Shown here: one piece after another, positions 41,461 to 50,548 of the stretch
Numbering within the stretch: the first letter of the stretch is position 1
Layout of the letters: the number at the start of each line of letters is the position of its first letter
From: Curvibacter microcysteis
Lineage (GTDB): Bacteria > Pseudomonadota > Gammaproteobacteria > Burkholderiales > Burkholderiaceae_C
Length of the DNA: 64,000 nucleotides
Reading direction: 5' to 3' (one strand)
NCBI RefSeq assembly: GCF_028649435.1
Contig: NZ_JAQSIN010000006.1
The notes under the pieces: model-generated
Seen by the model: the letters and a program-made list of their open reading frames with translations, nothing else
Told to the model about the DNA's origin: nothing
The model's database searches: none
Made by a program: the position numbers and the translations under genes

Positions 41461-41528
41461 CCGTGAGGAGGGGGTTGTCTGGCTTGTGTGGGGCGCAGCG
41501 GCGCGGAGGGCGGGGGAGGTGCCGGTCC

Positions 41529-41861
41529 TCAGACCTGCATGTTCATGATGTCGGTGTAGGCCTGGACCATGCGGTTGCGCACATGCAGCGTGGCCTGGAA
41601 GCCGATCTGGGCCTTCTGGATGGCCAGCATGGTGTCTTCCAGGCTGACCGAGGGGTTTTCCAGTTGCACTTCGCGTTGCAGCGCGCTGGATTTGTTTTGG
41701 GCGGCGCTGACCGATTTCAGTGCGTTGCTCAGTTCGCTGGAGAAGCCCGCGCTGCCCGTGGCGCCCGCCGTGCTGGCGCCCGAGGCGGGCTTGCCAATGG
41801 CGGTGCTGCGGTTGGTGAGCGGGGTGTTCAGTGGGGTGATGGTGGGGAATCGCAGATCCAT
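41529..41861 (-). CDS. fliE: Flagellar hook-basal body protein FliE
   Basis: A 110-residue rod/MS-ring junction protein. The C-terminal three quarters match: FSSELSNALKSVSAAQNKSSAL, then LEDTMLAIQKAQIGFQATLHVRNRMVQAYTDIMNMQV, the classic FliE ending. The ATG at 41861 follows AGGAG by seven bases; a longer frame is rejected. It stands alone on the minus strand, divergent from fliF, instead of leading the fliF operon. Confidence 0.95.
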   Translation of the reverse strand: MDLRFPTITPLNTPLTNRSTAIGKPASGASTAGATGSAGFSSELSNALKSVSAAQNKSSALQREVQLENPSVSLEDTMLAIQKAQIGFQATLHVRNRMVQAYTDIMNMQV

Positions 41862-42031
41862 GTCGCGTCTCCTGGGAACTTGTTGACGCCGATGGTAGGG
41901 GTTTGGGCGTGGCACGGCCGGTGGAAATGAGGTCCAAACAGCTGGTTTATCCCGGCGCTGCCGATCCCCCCTGGGCCCAATAATCGGCTCCAACCTGAGG
42001 TGTGGTCTCACCCTTTCAATCTGGAACCAAG
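41862..42031. promoter_or_regulatory. Divergent promoter region fliE/fliF
   Basis: The 170-base gap must drive fliE leftward and the large fliF-fliK operon rightward. TGGCAC near 41909 recalls a sigma54 -24 box but the -12 TTGC is missing. The string TGGAAAT at about 41921 resembles the repeated word in the flgB-flgA gap. No FliA-type promoter was found, in keeping with class II genes. Confidence 0.35.
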
Positions 42032-43735
42032 ATGTCTGCCGTCGCTGAACTCCCCGCTACCCCCGTGGCCCCCTCGTGGTCACAGAAATTAGCCGAGCTG
42101 GACCGTGCGCAGAAGACCAAGCTGGCGCTGGGTCTGGTGGCGTTGATCATGGTCGCACTGGCAGGTGTCTTCATGACCCGCCAGGCCGATTGGCGTGTGC
42201 TCTACGCCAACCTCAGTGACAAAGACGGCGGCGCCGTGGTGGCCCAGTTGGCGACCATGAATGTGCCCTACAAGTATTCCGAGGGCGGTGGCGCCATCCT
42301 GGTGCCGGCTGAGCGCGTGCACGACCTGCGCTTGCGCCTGGCCTCACAAGGCTTGCCCAAGGGCTCGGTCGCTGGCTTTGAGCTGATGGAGGGCAACCAT
42401 TTCGGCGTCACTCAGTTCCAGGAACGCCTGAACTTCCAGCGCGGCCTGGAGGGTGAGCTGACCCGCTCCATCCAAGCCGTGGCGGCCATCCAGAGCGCCC
42501 GCGTGCACCTGGCGCTGCCCAATCAGAACGGTTTTTTCCGCGAGCAGCAAAAGCCTTCGGCTTCAGTCTTGCTGACCCTTTACCCGGGCCGCTTGCTGGA
42601 CCGCGCTCAATTGGCCGGCATTGTTCACCTGGTGGCGTCCAGCGTGCCCGAGCTGAACCCCGCTGCTGTCAGCGTGATCGACGACAACGGCAAGCTGCTC
42701 TCGGCCACCCCCGAGGCGGCGGGCGCTGGCGGTGACGCCCAGCAGCTGCAGTATGTGCAGCAGATCGAGCAGCAGCTGAGCAAGCGCATCACCGACATCC
42801 TGGAGCCCGTGGTGGGCCGGCAAAACGTCAAGGCCCAGGTCACGGCAGAAATTGATTTTTCGCAGACCGAGTCGACCTCGGAGTCGCACCGCCCCAATCA
42901 AACCCCTGACTCCGCCGCCGTGCGCAGCCAGCAAGTGGTGGAAAGCGGGGGCGCAGCTCAGGCCACCCCGCCCACCGGCATCCCGGGTGCGACCAGCAAC
43001 CAGCCGGCAGCGGCCGCCAATGCGCCCATCAACGGTCAGGCCCAGCCCCTGACGGCGGGTGGTGCCGGTGCGGCCGGCACGACACCGACCAAGAAGGAGT
43101 CGGTCACCAATTACGAAGTGGACAAGACCATCAAGGTGGTCAAGGGCGGCACAGGCGTGGTCAAGCGCCTGAGCGCCGCCGTGGTGGTGAATTACCAGCC
43201 CGGCGTGGAAGAGAAGGGCAAAACCGTCAACAAGCCCATGAGCGCAGAGCAGCTCGACCAAATGACCGCCCTGGTGCGCGACACCATCGGCTACAACAAA
43301 GACCGGGGTGATTCGGTCAACCTCATGAACACCCCCTTCATGGCCAGCGCGGCCGAGGGCGCTGCTGTGCCCCTGTGGAAGCAGCCTGAAGTGCTGGAAC
43401 TGGCCAAGAGCTTTGCCTGGCCGGTCGGGATGGTGCTGTTTGCACTGGTGGTCTTGTTGGGCATGGTGCGTCCGGCGGTCAAGGCCATGAATGCGCCCAA
43501 GCCTGACCCGACTGAGCTGCTGCCTGCGTCGGGCGCCGGTACCCAGTTGGATGCCCTGGAGTCCGATGCGCCTGATCGCCCAGACTTGCTGCCTGCACCG
43601 AGCACAGAAAAGGTGGTGGAGCCACCCACGGCCGAGCAGCTGCGCCTTGAAGATGCCCGCGTATTGGCCAAGCAAAATCCGATCGCAGTGGCTAATATCA
43701 TCAAGGGCTGGGTCAACGGCGAAGCGCCGGCCTGA
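42032..43735 (+). CDS. fliF: Flagellar MS-ring protein FliF
   Basis: A 567-residue membrane ring protein. First membrane segment TKLALGLVALIMVALAGVFM near residue 30; ring-building motifs LYANLSDKDGGAVVAQL, GSVAGFELMEGNHFGVTQFQERLNFQRGLEGELTRSI, and ARVHLALPNQNGFFREQQ are intact; the second membrane segment is near 470. The C-terminus binds FliG. The start at 42032 follows a weak Shine-Dalgarno (TGGAA); an upstream frame is rejected. Confidence 0.96.
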   Translation: MSAVAELPATPVAPSWSQKLAELDRAQKTKLALGLVALIMVALAGVFMTRQADWRVLYANLSDKDGGAVVAQLATMNVPYKYSEGGGAILVPAERVHDLRLRLASQGLPKGSVAGFELMEGNHFGVTQFQERLNFQRGLEGELTRSIQAVAAIQSARVHLALPNQNGFFREQQKPSASVLLTLYPGRLLDRAQLAGIVHLVASSVPELNPAAVSVIDDNGKLLSATPEAAGAGGDAQQLQYVQQIEQQLSKRITDILEPVVGRQNVKAQVTAEIDFSQTESTSESHRPNQTPDSAAVRSQQVVESGGAAQATPPTGIPGATSNQPAAAANAPINGQAQPLTAGGAGAAGTTPTKKESVTNYEVDKTIKVVKGGTGVVKRLSAAVVVNYQPGVEEKGKTVNKPMSAEQLDQMTALVRDTIGYNKDRGDSVNLMNTPFMASAAEGAAVPLWKQPEVLELAKSFAWPVGMVLFALVVLLGMVRPAVKAMNAPKPDPTELLPASGAGTQLDALESDAPDRPDLLPAPSTEKVVEPPTAEQLRLEDARVLAKQNPIAVANIIKGWVNGEAPA

Positions 43736-43759
43736 CCGCCCGCGCTTTGGAGAGATGAT

Positions 43760-44755
43760 ATGGACGAACAAGGCTTGAATGACGCGGCGATTTTTTTGAT
43801 GTCGCTGGGTGAAGAAGAGGCTGCCGAGGTCTTCAAACACCTGTCGCCCAAAGAGGTCCAAAAGCTGGGCGAGACCATCGCCCGCACCCGATCGGTCTCG
43901 CGCGACCGGGTGGACGAAGTGGTCAATAAATTCACCAACGCGGCGGCCCAGCAAAGCCTGCTGGTGTCGGACACCAGCGACTACGTCAAGGCCGTGCTGC
44001 GCCGGGCGCTGGGTGACGACAAGGCCTCCCTGCTGATCGACCGCATCTTGCAAGGCGGTGACGTGTCCGGCATCGAGAGCCTGAAATGGATGGATCCGCT
44101 GTCGGTGGCCGAGTTGCTGCGCAACGAGCACCCGCAGATCGTGGCGGCCATCCTGGTTCACCTGGACTACGACCAGTCTGCCGGTGTGCTGGCCCAGCTG
44201 ACCGAGCGCCAGCGCGGCGAGGTGATGCTGCGCATTGCGACCCTGGAAGGCATTCAACCAACGGCGCTGAAAGACCTCAACGAGGTGCTGTTCAAGGTGC
44301 TGGCCGGGGGCGACAAGATCCGCAAGGCGTCTTTGGGGGGCATCAAGACCGCGGCCGAAATCATCAACTTGCTGGGCAGCAACATCGAGGGCACGGTGCT
44401 CGAGTCGATTCGCGGCTACGACCCCGACCTGGCGCAGAAGATCATGGACAAGATGTTCGTGTTCGACGACGTCATGAAGCTCGACGACAAGTCGATTCAG
44501 CTGGTGCTCAAGGAAGTGGCCTCCGAAACCCTCATCGTGGCGCTCAAGGGCGCGGCGCCCGAGCTCAAAGAGCGCTTCCTGGGCAACATGTCCTCGCGTG
44601 CTGCTGAAACCCTGCGTGAAGACCTGGAGTCGCGTGGGCCCATGCGCTTGTCCGAGGTGGAGGCGCAGCAGAAGGAAATTCTCAAGACCGTGCGCCGTCT
44701 GGCTGACGAAGGTCAGATTGTCATAGGAGGCGGTGGTGACGACGCCCTCATCTAA
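43760..44755 (+). CDS. fliG: Flagellar motor switch protein FliG
   Basis: A 331-residue C-ring protein linking the MS-ring to stators. N-terminal FliF-binding domain (DAAIFLMSLGEEEAAEVFKHL), middle domain with the EHPQ motif (LLRNEHPQIVAAILVHLD) and C-terminal torque helix with charged residues (DDVMKLDDKSIQLVLKEV). GGAGAG precedes the ATG. Its end overlaps fliH by 20 bases. Confidence 0.97.
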   Translation: MDEQGLNDAAIFLMSLGEEEAAEVFKHLSPKEVQKLGETIARTRSVSRDRVDEVVNKFTNAAAQQSLLVSDTSDYVKAVLRRALGDDKASLLIDRILQGGDVSGIESLKWMDPLSVAELLRNEHPQIVAAILVHLDYDQSAGVLAQLTERQRGEVMLRIATLEGIQPTALKDLNEVLFKVLAGGDKIRKASLGGIKTAAEIINLLGSNIEGTVLESIRGYDPDLAQKIMDKMFVFDDVMKLDDKSIQLVLKEVASETLIVALKGAAPELKERFLGNMSSRAAETLREDLESRGPMRLSEVEAQQKEILKTVRRLADEGQIVIGGGGDDALI

Positions 44756-45458
44756 CCGAGCCCGCCAATACGCACGCTTCATCCCCAGCGAGGAGATTGA
44801 CGCCGTCGCCCAGTGGCAGTTCACCGAGATGGATGAAAACCGTCGCCGCGCTGCCGTGCTGGCCGCCGAGAAGCCGCCTGAGCCGGTGATCGATGAGTCC
44901 ATGGTGCAGGAGGCCCGTGACGAGGCTTACCAGCAAGGCCTGGAGCAGGGCCGCCTGGAGGCGGCGCTGGAAGGTCAGCGTCATTTGGACGAGTACATCG
45001 CCAGCCAGGGGGCCCTGGCCAGTGAACGCCTGAACGCCGTCATGGCCTCGCTGGAGCAGCGCTTTGCCGAAGTAGAGCAAAACGTGGCCCAGGGGGTGCT
45101 GGCCATGGCCTGTGAGCTGGCCCGCCAGGTGCTGCGCCGCGAGCTGGCCGCTGACCCCGAGTCACTGCGCCCCGTCATTCGCGAGGGCTTGGGCCTGCTG
45201 GCCGCCGACGCCCGCACAGCGGTGGTGCGCCTCAACCCGGAAGACCACGAGACCTTCAAAGCGGTGCCGGCCGAGTCCCTGGGGGGCCAGGACATCAAAT
45301 GGGTCAGTGACGCGAGCGTGGCCCCAGGCGGCTGCCTCATTGAGGCGGCTGGCGCTCAGGTCGACGGCACGCTGGCGCGCCGTTGGGCCCGGGCGGTGGC
45401 CAATTTGGGCGTGGAACTGCCCCTGGAGTCGGAGGCTGTCGATGACGCAGTCGTCTGA
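44736..45458 (+). CDS. fliH: Flagellar export regulator FliH
   Basis: About 240 residues; negative regulator and membrane tether of the FliI ATPase. N-terminal region with YARFIPSEEIDAVAQWQFTEMD, then an Ala/Gln/Glu-rich coiled coil (QGLEQGRLEAALEGQ), and a C-terminal domain with CELARQVLRRELAADPESLRPVIREGLGLL. Two adjacent GTG codons compete; the one at 44736 lies five bases after AGGAGG and is preferred over 44733. It overlaps fliG and its stop overlaps the fliI start by 17 bases. Confidence 0.92.
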   Translation: MTTPSSNRARQYARFIPSEEIDAVAQWQFTEMDENRRRAAVLAAEKPPEPVIDESMVQEARDEAYQQGLEQGRLEAALEGQRHLDEYIASQGALASERLNAVMASLEQRFAEVEQNVAQGVLAMACELARQVLRRELAADPESLRPVIREGLGLLAADARTAVVRLNPEDHETFKAVPAESLGGQDIKWVSDASVAPGGCLIEAAGAQVDGTLARRWARAVANLGVELPLESEAVDDAVV

Positions 45459-46869
45459 GCGCCCCAGCAGCAGTGCCGCCTGGTCCACCTTCATGGCGGA
45501 CCTGCAGCACCGCGCCTCCCGGCCCGTGCCGCTGGAGATGCGGGGCACTTTGACGCGCTTGACGGGCCTGGTCCTTGAGGCCACAGGCATCCGCGTGCCC
45601 GTGGGCTCGCAGTGCTGGATCACGCAAAAAGACGCCGAGCCCATCCTCGCCGAGGTGGTGGGCTTCTCGGGCGAACGCGCTTTTCTGATGCCGGCGGGCG
45701 ACATCCATGGCCTGTCCAGCGGTGCTGTGGTCACGCCGGCCCTGCCCTATGTGCCTGCGCCTCGGCTGGGTGACGAGCCCTTGCCCGCTTCGGCCATGGC
45801 CCTGGGCGTGCTGCGTTTGCCGGTGGGTGATGGCCTGTTGGGCCGGGTGGTGGATGCCTCTGGACAGCCACTGGACCACCAAGGCCCGGTGCTGGATGTG
45901 GTGGCCGAGCCCCCAGGTCGGCGCCAGGTCAATGCCATGGACCGCGACCCCGTGCGCGAGCCGCTGGACACGGGCGTGCGCGCCATCAATGCCTTGTTGA
46001 CCGTGGGCCGGGGCCAGCGTTTGGGCCTGTTCGCGGGCTCGGGTGTGGGCAAGAGCGTGTTGCTGGGCATGATGGCCCGTTACACCCAGGCCGATGTGAT
46101 CGTGGTGGGCTTGATTGGCGAGCGTGGCCGCGAAGTCAAGGAATTCATCGAAGACATCCTGGGCGCCGATGGCCGTGCCCGCTCGGTGGTGGTGGCCGCG
46201 CCAGCCGATGCGCCGCCGCTCTTGCGCATGCAAGGCGCGACCTACGCTTCGGCCGTGGCCGAGCACTTCCGCGACAAGGGCAAGCATGTGCTGCTGCTGA
46301 TGGACTCGCTGACCCGCTATGCCATGGCCCAGCGCGAAATCGCGCTGGCCATCGGCGAGCCGCCGGCCACCAAGGGCTACCCGCCTTCGTGCTTTGCCAA
46401 GCTGCCCCAGTTGGTGGAGCGCAGCGGCAATGGCCTCAACGGCGTGGGCTCGATCACCGCTTTCTACACCGTGCTGTCCGAGGGCGATGACCAGCAAGAC
46501 CCGATTGCCGACGCAGCCCGAGCCATTTTGGACGGCCACATCGTGCTGACCCGGGAGCTGGCCGAAGCCGGCCATTACCCGGCCATCGACATCGAGCAGT
46601 CCGCTTCTCGGGTGATGCACAACGTGGTCTCGCCGGTGCATGTGGAGGTGGCGCGCCGCTTCAAGGCCACTTACTCGCGTTATCAAAAGAGCCGCGACCT
46701 GATCCAGGTCGGGGCTTATGTCAGTGGCAGCGACCCGGAGCTCGATGAGTCGATTCAGCTGCAGCGCGGCATGAGCGGCTTTTTGCAGCAGGGCATGCAC
46801 GAGGCCGTGACCCTGGATGACTCGTTGACGCAGATGGCGACGAGTCTGGGTTTGCAGATCAATTCCTGA
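45442..46869 (+). CDS. fliI: Flagellar export ATPase FliI
   Basis: A 475-residue ATPase of the F1-beta type that feeds substrates to the export gate. Walker A is GLFAGSGVGKSVLLG; the family motifs GLIGERGREVKEF, LLMDSLTRYAMAQREIALAIGEPP and the GYPPS loop follow. C-terminal chaperone-binding part ends ATSLGLQINS. The ATG at 45442 lies six bases after GGAGG inside fliH; longer upstream frames are rejected. Confidence 0.97.
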   Translation: MTQSSERPSSSAAWSTFMADLQHRASRPVPLEMRGTLTRLTGLVLEATGIRVPVGSQCWITQKDAEPILAEVVGFSGERAFLMPAGDIHGLSSGAVVTPALPYVPAPRLGDEPLPASAMALGVLRLPVGDGLLGRVVDASGQPLDHQGPVLDVVAEPPGRRQVNAMDRDPVREPLDTGVRAINALLTVGRGQRLGLFAGSGVGKSVLLGMMARYTQADVIVVGLIGERGREVKEFIEDILGADGRARSVVVAAPADAPPLLRMQGATYASAVAEHFRDKGKHVLLLMDSLTRYAMAQREIALAIGEPPATKGYPPSCFAKLPQLVERSGNGLNGVGSITAFYTVLSEGDDQQDPIADAARAILDGHIVLTRELAEAGHYPAIDIEQSASRVMHNVVSPVHVEVARRFKATYSRYQKSRDLIQVGAYVSGSDPELDESIQLQRGMSGFLQQGMHEAVTLDDSLTQMATSLGLQINS

Positions 46870-46888
46870 CGTTCAAAAGAGGTAAGGC

Positions 46889-47341
46889 ATGGCTCAAGGC
46901 AGAGGTTTGCAGGTGGCGATGGAGGCGGCGCAGCGCCAGCGTGATATCGCCATGCAGCGTTTGGCCCAAAAGCGCCAGGCGCGTCAGTTGGGGCAGCAGC
47001 AGCTCGATCAATTGACGGGCTATGCCACTGAGACCGAGCAGCGTTCCATGCTGCGCGGCCAGATCGGCACCTCACCGGAAGTGATGCAGCACCACCTGCA
47101 GTTCATGGCCCGGCTGGAGCAGACCATCGAGCTGCAAAAAAGCCAGATGGCCACGCTCGACGAGGCCTCGCAGGAGGCTGAACGCCAGTTGCTGGTGGCG
47201 GAGTTGCGCTTGGTCAGCCTGCGCCAGGTGGTGCAACGGCGCGAGCGCGATGCAGCCCAAAGTCAGCTGCGGCGTGAACAAAAAGAAGTGGACGAGATGG
47301 CGGCGTCCCGTTATCGACTGCTGACCCAAGCCACCGCCTGA
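46889..47341 (+). CDS. fliJ: Flagellar export stalk protein FliJ
   Basis: A 150-residue almost fully helical coiled-coil protein (QRQRDIAMQRLAQKRQARQ, QEAERQLLVAELRLVSLRQVVQRRERDAAQ). It corresponds to the central stalk in the FliI ring and links the ATPase to FlhA. Placement between fliI and fliK is canonical. Confidence 0.9.
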   Translation: MAQGRGLQVAMEAAQRQRDIAMQRLAQKRQARQLGQQQLDQLTGYATETEQRSMLRGQIGTSPEVMQHHLQFMARLEQTIELQKSQMATLDEASQEAERQLLVAELRLVSLRQVVQRRERDAAQSQLRREQKEVDEMAASRYRLLTQATA

Positions 47342-47352
47342 GGAGCCAAGCC

Positions 47353-48810
47353 ATGAGCCTTGAATTCACCAAATCCCAAAACAGTTCGCCGGTCAGCGCC
47401 GTCACGGTGTCGGCCCCCAAGAGCCAGACCAAGGCCCCTGCAGCGGGCGCGGACTCGGCTGACAAGTCTGACTTCACGGGCATGTTGGATGCCTTCAGTG
47501 ATGCCCCTGAGGCGGACACCCAGGCCAGCGGCGACAGCGAAGCGGTCACCAAGAAGGAAGCCACGTCCAAGGACCTGAACGCTCGACGCAAGCTGGGCCG
47601 CCAGGGCGATGAAGCCGATTTGAACGCCGCCGAGGCCAGTGCCCCCACCGATTGGTTGACCCAAATGGCTTTGATGGCCGAAGCGGCGCGGCAGGCTGCC
47701 GCCGCCGTGGAACCCACGCCGGCCACGGTGCCGGTGGACCCGGCCGCGGGCGCGAGCACCGATCCAGCTCTCATGGCTGCCGTCGTGGTGGCCGCATCGC
47801 CGATCACCTTGCCAGCGCAGGTGCCGGTCGATGCGGGCCAGGCTGTCGCTGAGTCGGCCACGCCCACGGTCACCCCCGCGGTGGCTGAAGGCGCCACGCC
47901 CGAGCACAAGGGGGCGCGCGACGTGTTGTCTCAGTTGCAGGCCTTGGATCAGGGGGCGAAGCACCCCGTCCGCGACGCCGCTTCGTCTTTGTTGTCCGCA
48001 GCGTCGGCGACCGACGCCCCCTTCAAGGGGCTGGCGACGGGGGGCTTGGATGCCTTGGGCAATGGGGCTGCCACGCAGGGCAATGACCTGGGCACGTCAC
48101 TGCAGGCGCTGGTGTCCAAGGCGGATGCCAGCTTCAAGGACATGGCCGCCCGCGCGCTGGATACCGCCCCCTTGGGAAGTGTCGCAGACGATGTGAGCAA
48201 GGCTTTGAGCGCCATGCTGGAGCCCGAGAAGACCCGTTCAGAACGCCGATCCGAGTCGGGCGCCAAGGCCTCGGATGGCGCGGGGGTCAGCTGGATGCCC
48301 CCGGGTGACAGCCAGGACCGTTTGCAGCCCCTGGGCGTCACCGCCGCAGGCGCCAGCGACACGGGCCAGGCCATGACCGATTCGCAGTCCCGCAGCCCTG
48401 AAGATGTGGTGGCTGAGCAGGTCAGCTACTGGATCAACCAGAAGCGCCAGGGGGCTGAACTGACCCTGGACGGGGGCAATGGCCAGCCGGTGGCGGTCAG
48501 CATCTCCATGAATGGCAATGAGGCCAATGTGGTGTTCCGCTCCGATCAGGCCGCCACCCGAGACATGCTCAACGGCGCCTTGCCCGAACTCCGGACCTTG
48601 CTGCAAAGCGAGGGTTTGATTCTGTCGGGCGTGTCCGTGGGGGCGGGGCAAGGGCAGTCCGGTCAGCCTGGGCGCCAAGGCCAGGCTGCGGCGGAAGGTG
48701 GCACGCGCCGCGCCGCCCTGGGCGGTGTCGGTCGGGTGGAGGCAGAGCCTGCAGGCACCGTCTTGCGCCGCCAAGTCAGCACGAATCAGGCCCTGGACTT
48801 GTTTGTCTGA
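47353..48810 (+). CDS. fliK: Flagellar hook-length control protein FliK
   Basis: A 485-residue protein. About 330 residues of Ala/Ser/Asp-rich low-complexity sequence, probably the ruler, precede the compact C-terminal domain (WINQKRQGAELTLDGGNG, QPVAVSISMNGNEANVVF, DMLNGALPELRTLLQSEGL) that signals FlhB to switch specificity. A Gly/Gln/Arg-rich tail follows. Twelve bases separate it from fliJ. It is the last gene of the fliF operon; a 157-base gap with repeats precedes fliL. Confidence 0.92.
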   Translation: MSLEFTKSQNSSPVSAVTVSAPKSQTKAPAAGADSADKSDFTGMLDAFSDAPEADTQASGDSEAVTKKEATSKDLNARRKLGRQGDEADLNAAEASAPTDWLTQMALMAEAARQAAAAVEPTPATVPVDPAAGASTDPALMAAVVVAASPITLPAQVPVDAGQAVAESATPTVTPAVAEGATPEHKGARDVLSQLQALDQGAKHPVRDAASSLLSAASATDAPFKGLATGGLDALGNGAATQGNDLGTSLQALVSKADASFKDMAARALDTAPLGSVADDVSKALSAMLEPEKTRSERRSESGAKASDGAGVSWMPPGDSQDRLQPLGVTAAGASDTGQAMTDSQSRSPEDVVAEQVSYWINQKRQGAELTLDGGNGQPVAVSISMNGNEANVVFRSDQAATRDMLNGALPELRTLLQSEGLILSGVSVGAGQGQSGQPGRQGQAAAEGGTRRAALGGVGRVEAEPAGTVLRRQVSTNQALDLFV

Positions 48811-48849
48811 AGCGCTGGGCCGCGCCCGCTGGGGGCTTGAGGACGCTAT

Positions 48850-48928
48850 AGCCCCGCTTTCGGGGGTCTATTCTGGCTATTATTGGACGCGTTTGACCCA
48901 ATAATGCTCAACAAGAGCCCCGCTTTCG
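48850..48928. repeat. fliL leader with direct and inverted repeats
   Basis: AGCCCCGCTTTCG occurs at 48850-48862 and again at 48916-48928. Between them ATTATTGG (48879-48886) and CCAATAAT (48898-48905) form a perfect dyad with an 11-base loop. The first copy is also part of a CCCCG-CTTT-CGGGG stem that could end fliK transcription. The AT-rich dyad may mark an operator or a promoter -10 (TATTAT) for fliLMNOPQR. Confidence 0.5.
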
Positions 48929-48967
48929 TCTGCCCTGCAGCGAAGGCCCATGCCGGAAGGAATAAAC

Positions 48968-49534
48968 GTGTCTGATGCACCCGCAGCCGATGCCAAAGAA
49001 AAGCCCAAGAGCAAGAAGATGATCATCATTGGCGGCGCCGTGGCGCTGCTGTTGATCGTCGGTGGTGGCGCGGGCTGGTTCGTCATGTCCAAGAAGGCCG
49101 CTGCCGATGAAGAGGGCGGGGATGAAAAACCCGCTGCCGCCGCAGCCCCATCACACGACGCCCACAAGAATCCGCCGACCTACCTGCCGCTGGAAAACAT
49201 GGTGGTCAATCTGGCCGATGCCGGTGGCGAGCGCTTTGTGCAGTTGGGCGTGACTTTTGAGATCTCTGATCCCAAGGCCGCCGACCAGGTCAAGGCCTAC
49301 TTGCCTGCGATCCGCAACCAAATCCTGATCCTGGTGTCCCAGACCAGCTCTGAAGACCTGCTCAAGCGAGAAGGCAAAGAGAAGTTGGCGACCGAAATTT
49401 TGAACGAGTCCTCACGCATCCTGGGTTACGACCCGGATGAAGAAGAGGAAACGCCCAAGAAGAAGAAAAAGAAGGTTCGCAAACCAGAGAGCCCTTTGAC
49501 GGCGGTGCTGTTTGCCAACTTCATCGTGCAGTAA
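48968..49534 (+). CDS. fliL: Flagellar basal body-associated protein FliL
   Basis: A 188-residue single-pass membrane protein that surrounds and supports the stator. A basic cytoplasmic start (KEKPKSKK), a membrane segment MIIIGGAVALLLIVGGGAG, and the periplasmic domain with PTYLPLENMVVNLAD and RFVQLGVTFEI. An unusual acidic-then-lysine-rich insert (DEEEETPKKKKKK) precedes the end FANFIVQ. GTG at 48968 lies seven bases after GGAAGG and is preferred over the ATG at 48950. Confidence 0.93.
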   Translation: MSDAPAADAKEKPKSKKMIIIGGAVALLLIVGGGAGWFVMSKKAAADEEGGDEKPAAAAAPSHDAHKNPPTYLPLENMVVNLADAGGERFVQLGVTFEISDPKAADQVKAYLPAIRNQILILVSQTSSEDLLKREGKEKLATEILNESSRILGYDPDEEEETPKKKKKKVRKPESPLTAVLFANFIVQ

Positions 49535-49543
49535 GGAGCCGTC

Positions 49544-50548
49544 ATGAGCGAGTCCTTTCTATCCCAGGAAGAGGTAGATGCCCTTCTGGAAGGGGTCACG
49601 GGCGAGAGTCAGAAGATTGTCGAGGACATCCCCGAGGCGGGGTCGGTCCGCAGCTATGACATTTCCAGCCAAGAGCGCATCGTGCGCGGGCGCATGCCGA
49701 CGATGGAAATCGTCAACGAGCGCTTTGCCCGCAACTTCCGCATTGGCCTGTTCAACTTCATCCGTCGCAGCCCTGAGGTGTCGGTGGGCACGGTGTCCGT
49801 GCAGCGCTACAGCGCCTTTTTGCGCGAGCTGGCGGTGCCGACCAACTTCAACATCGTCGCCATCCGGCCGCTGCGCGGCAGTGGCCTGATCGTGTGCGAG
49901 CCCGCACTGGTGTTCGGCATCATCGACACCTTGTACGGCGGCGTTGGCAAGTTTCAGACCCGCATCGAGGGGCGTGACTTTTCGCCCACCGAGCAGCGCG
50001 TGATCAACCGCCTGGTGGACGTGATTTGCACCGAGTACAAGAAAGCCTGGCAGGGCATTTACCCGCTGGAGCTGGAGTACCAGCGCTCGGAAATGCAGCC
50101 ACAGTTTGCCAACATCGCGACGCCCAGTGAAATTGTGGTGTCCACCGCCTTCCAGTTGGAAATCGGTGAGCTGTCGGGTGCCATTCACATGTGCATGCCT
50201 TACGCCACGCTGGAACCGATCCGCGATGTGCTGTATTCCTCCACCCAGGGGGACTCCATTGAGGTGGATCGACGCTGGGTCAAGGTGCTCACCCGTGAGA
50301 TCCAGGCCGCCGAGGTGACCTTGGTGGCCGAGCTGGCGAGAGCCGACGCCACAGTGGAGCAGTTGCTGGCCATGAAGCCTGGCGATTTCATCGAGCTCGA
50401 TCGCCCGCCCCGCATCCGGGCCTCCATTGGCGGCGTACCGGTGTTTGATTGCCATTACGGTACCCACAACTCAAAGTACGCGATCCGCATTGAGGAATGC
50501 CTGCGTGGCAACGACCTGAATTGGATTGGAGATAAGAATGTCAACTGA
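49544..50548 (+). CDS. fliM: Flagellar motor switch protein FliM
   Basis: A 334-residue C-ring protein. The N-terminal CheY-P-binding peptide is ESFLSQEEVDALLEGV, followed by the GGXG-containing middle domain (LYGGVGKF) and the SpoA-type C-terminal domain (ELDRPPRIRASIGGVPVFDCHYG). Located nine bases after fliL; its 3' end overlaps fliN by 11 bases. Confidence 0.97.
   Translation: MSESFLSQEEVDALLEGVTGESQKIVEDIPEAGSVRSYDISSQERIVRGRMPTMEIVNERFARNFRIGLFNFIRRSPEVSVGTVSVQRYSAFLRELAVPTNFNIVAIRPLRGSGLIVCEPALVFGIIDTLYGGVGKFQTRIEGRDFSPTEQRVINRLVDVICTEYKKAWQGIYPLELEYQRSEMQPQFANIATPSEIVVSTAFQLEIGELSGAIHMCMPYATLEPIRDVLYSSTQGDSIEVDRRWVKVLTREIQAAEVTLVAELARADATVEQLLAMKPGDFIELDRPPRIRASIGGVPVFDCHYGTHNSKYAIRIEECLRGNDLNWIGDKNVN

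Noticed and set aside
41905..41930. Possible sigma54 promoter (TGGCAC) in the fliE-fliF gap
   Set aside because: No TTGC at the -12 position; betaproteobacterial flagellar genes are usually FlhDC- and FliA-controlled rather than sigma54-dependent.
42563..44902. A 779-codon open frame antisense to fliF and fliG
   Set aside because: The high GC and strong G/C third-position bias leave long stop-free antisense frames. The translation is His/Gln/Arg/Gly-rich without domains, while the sense strand has clear FliF and FliG.
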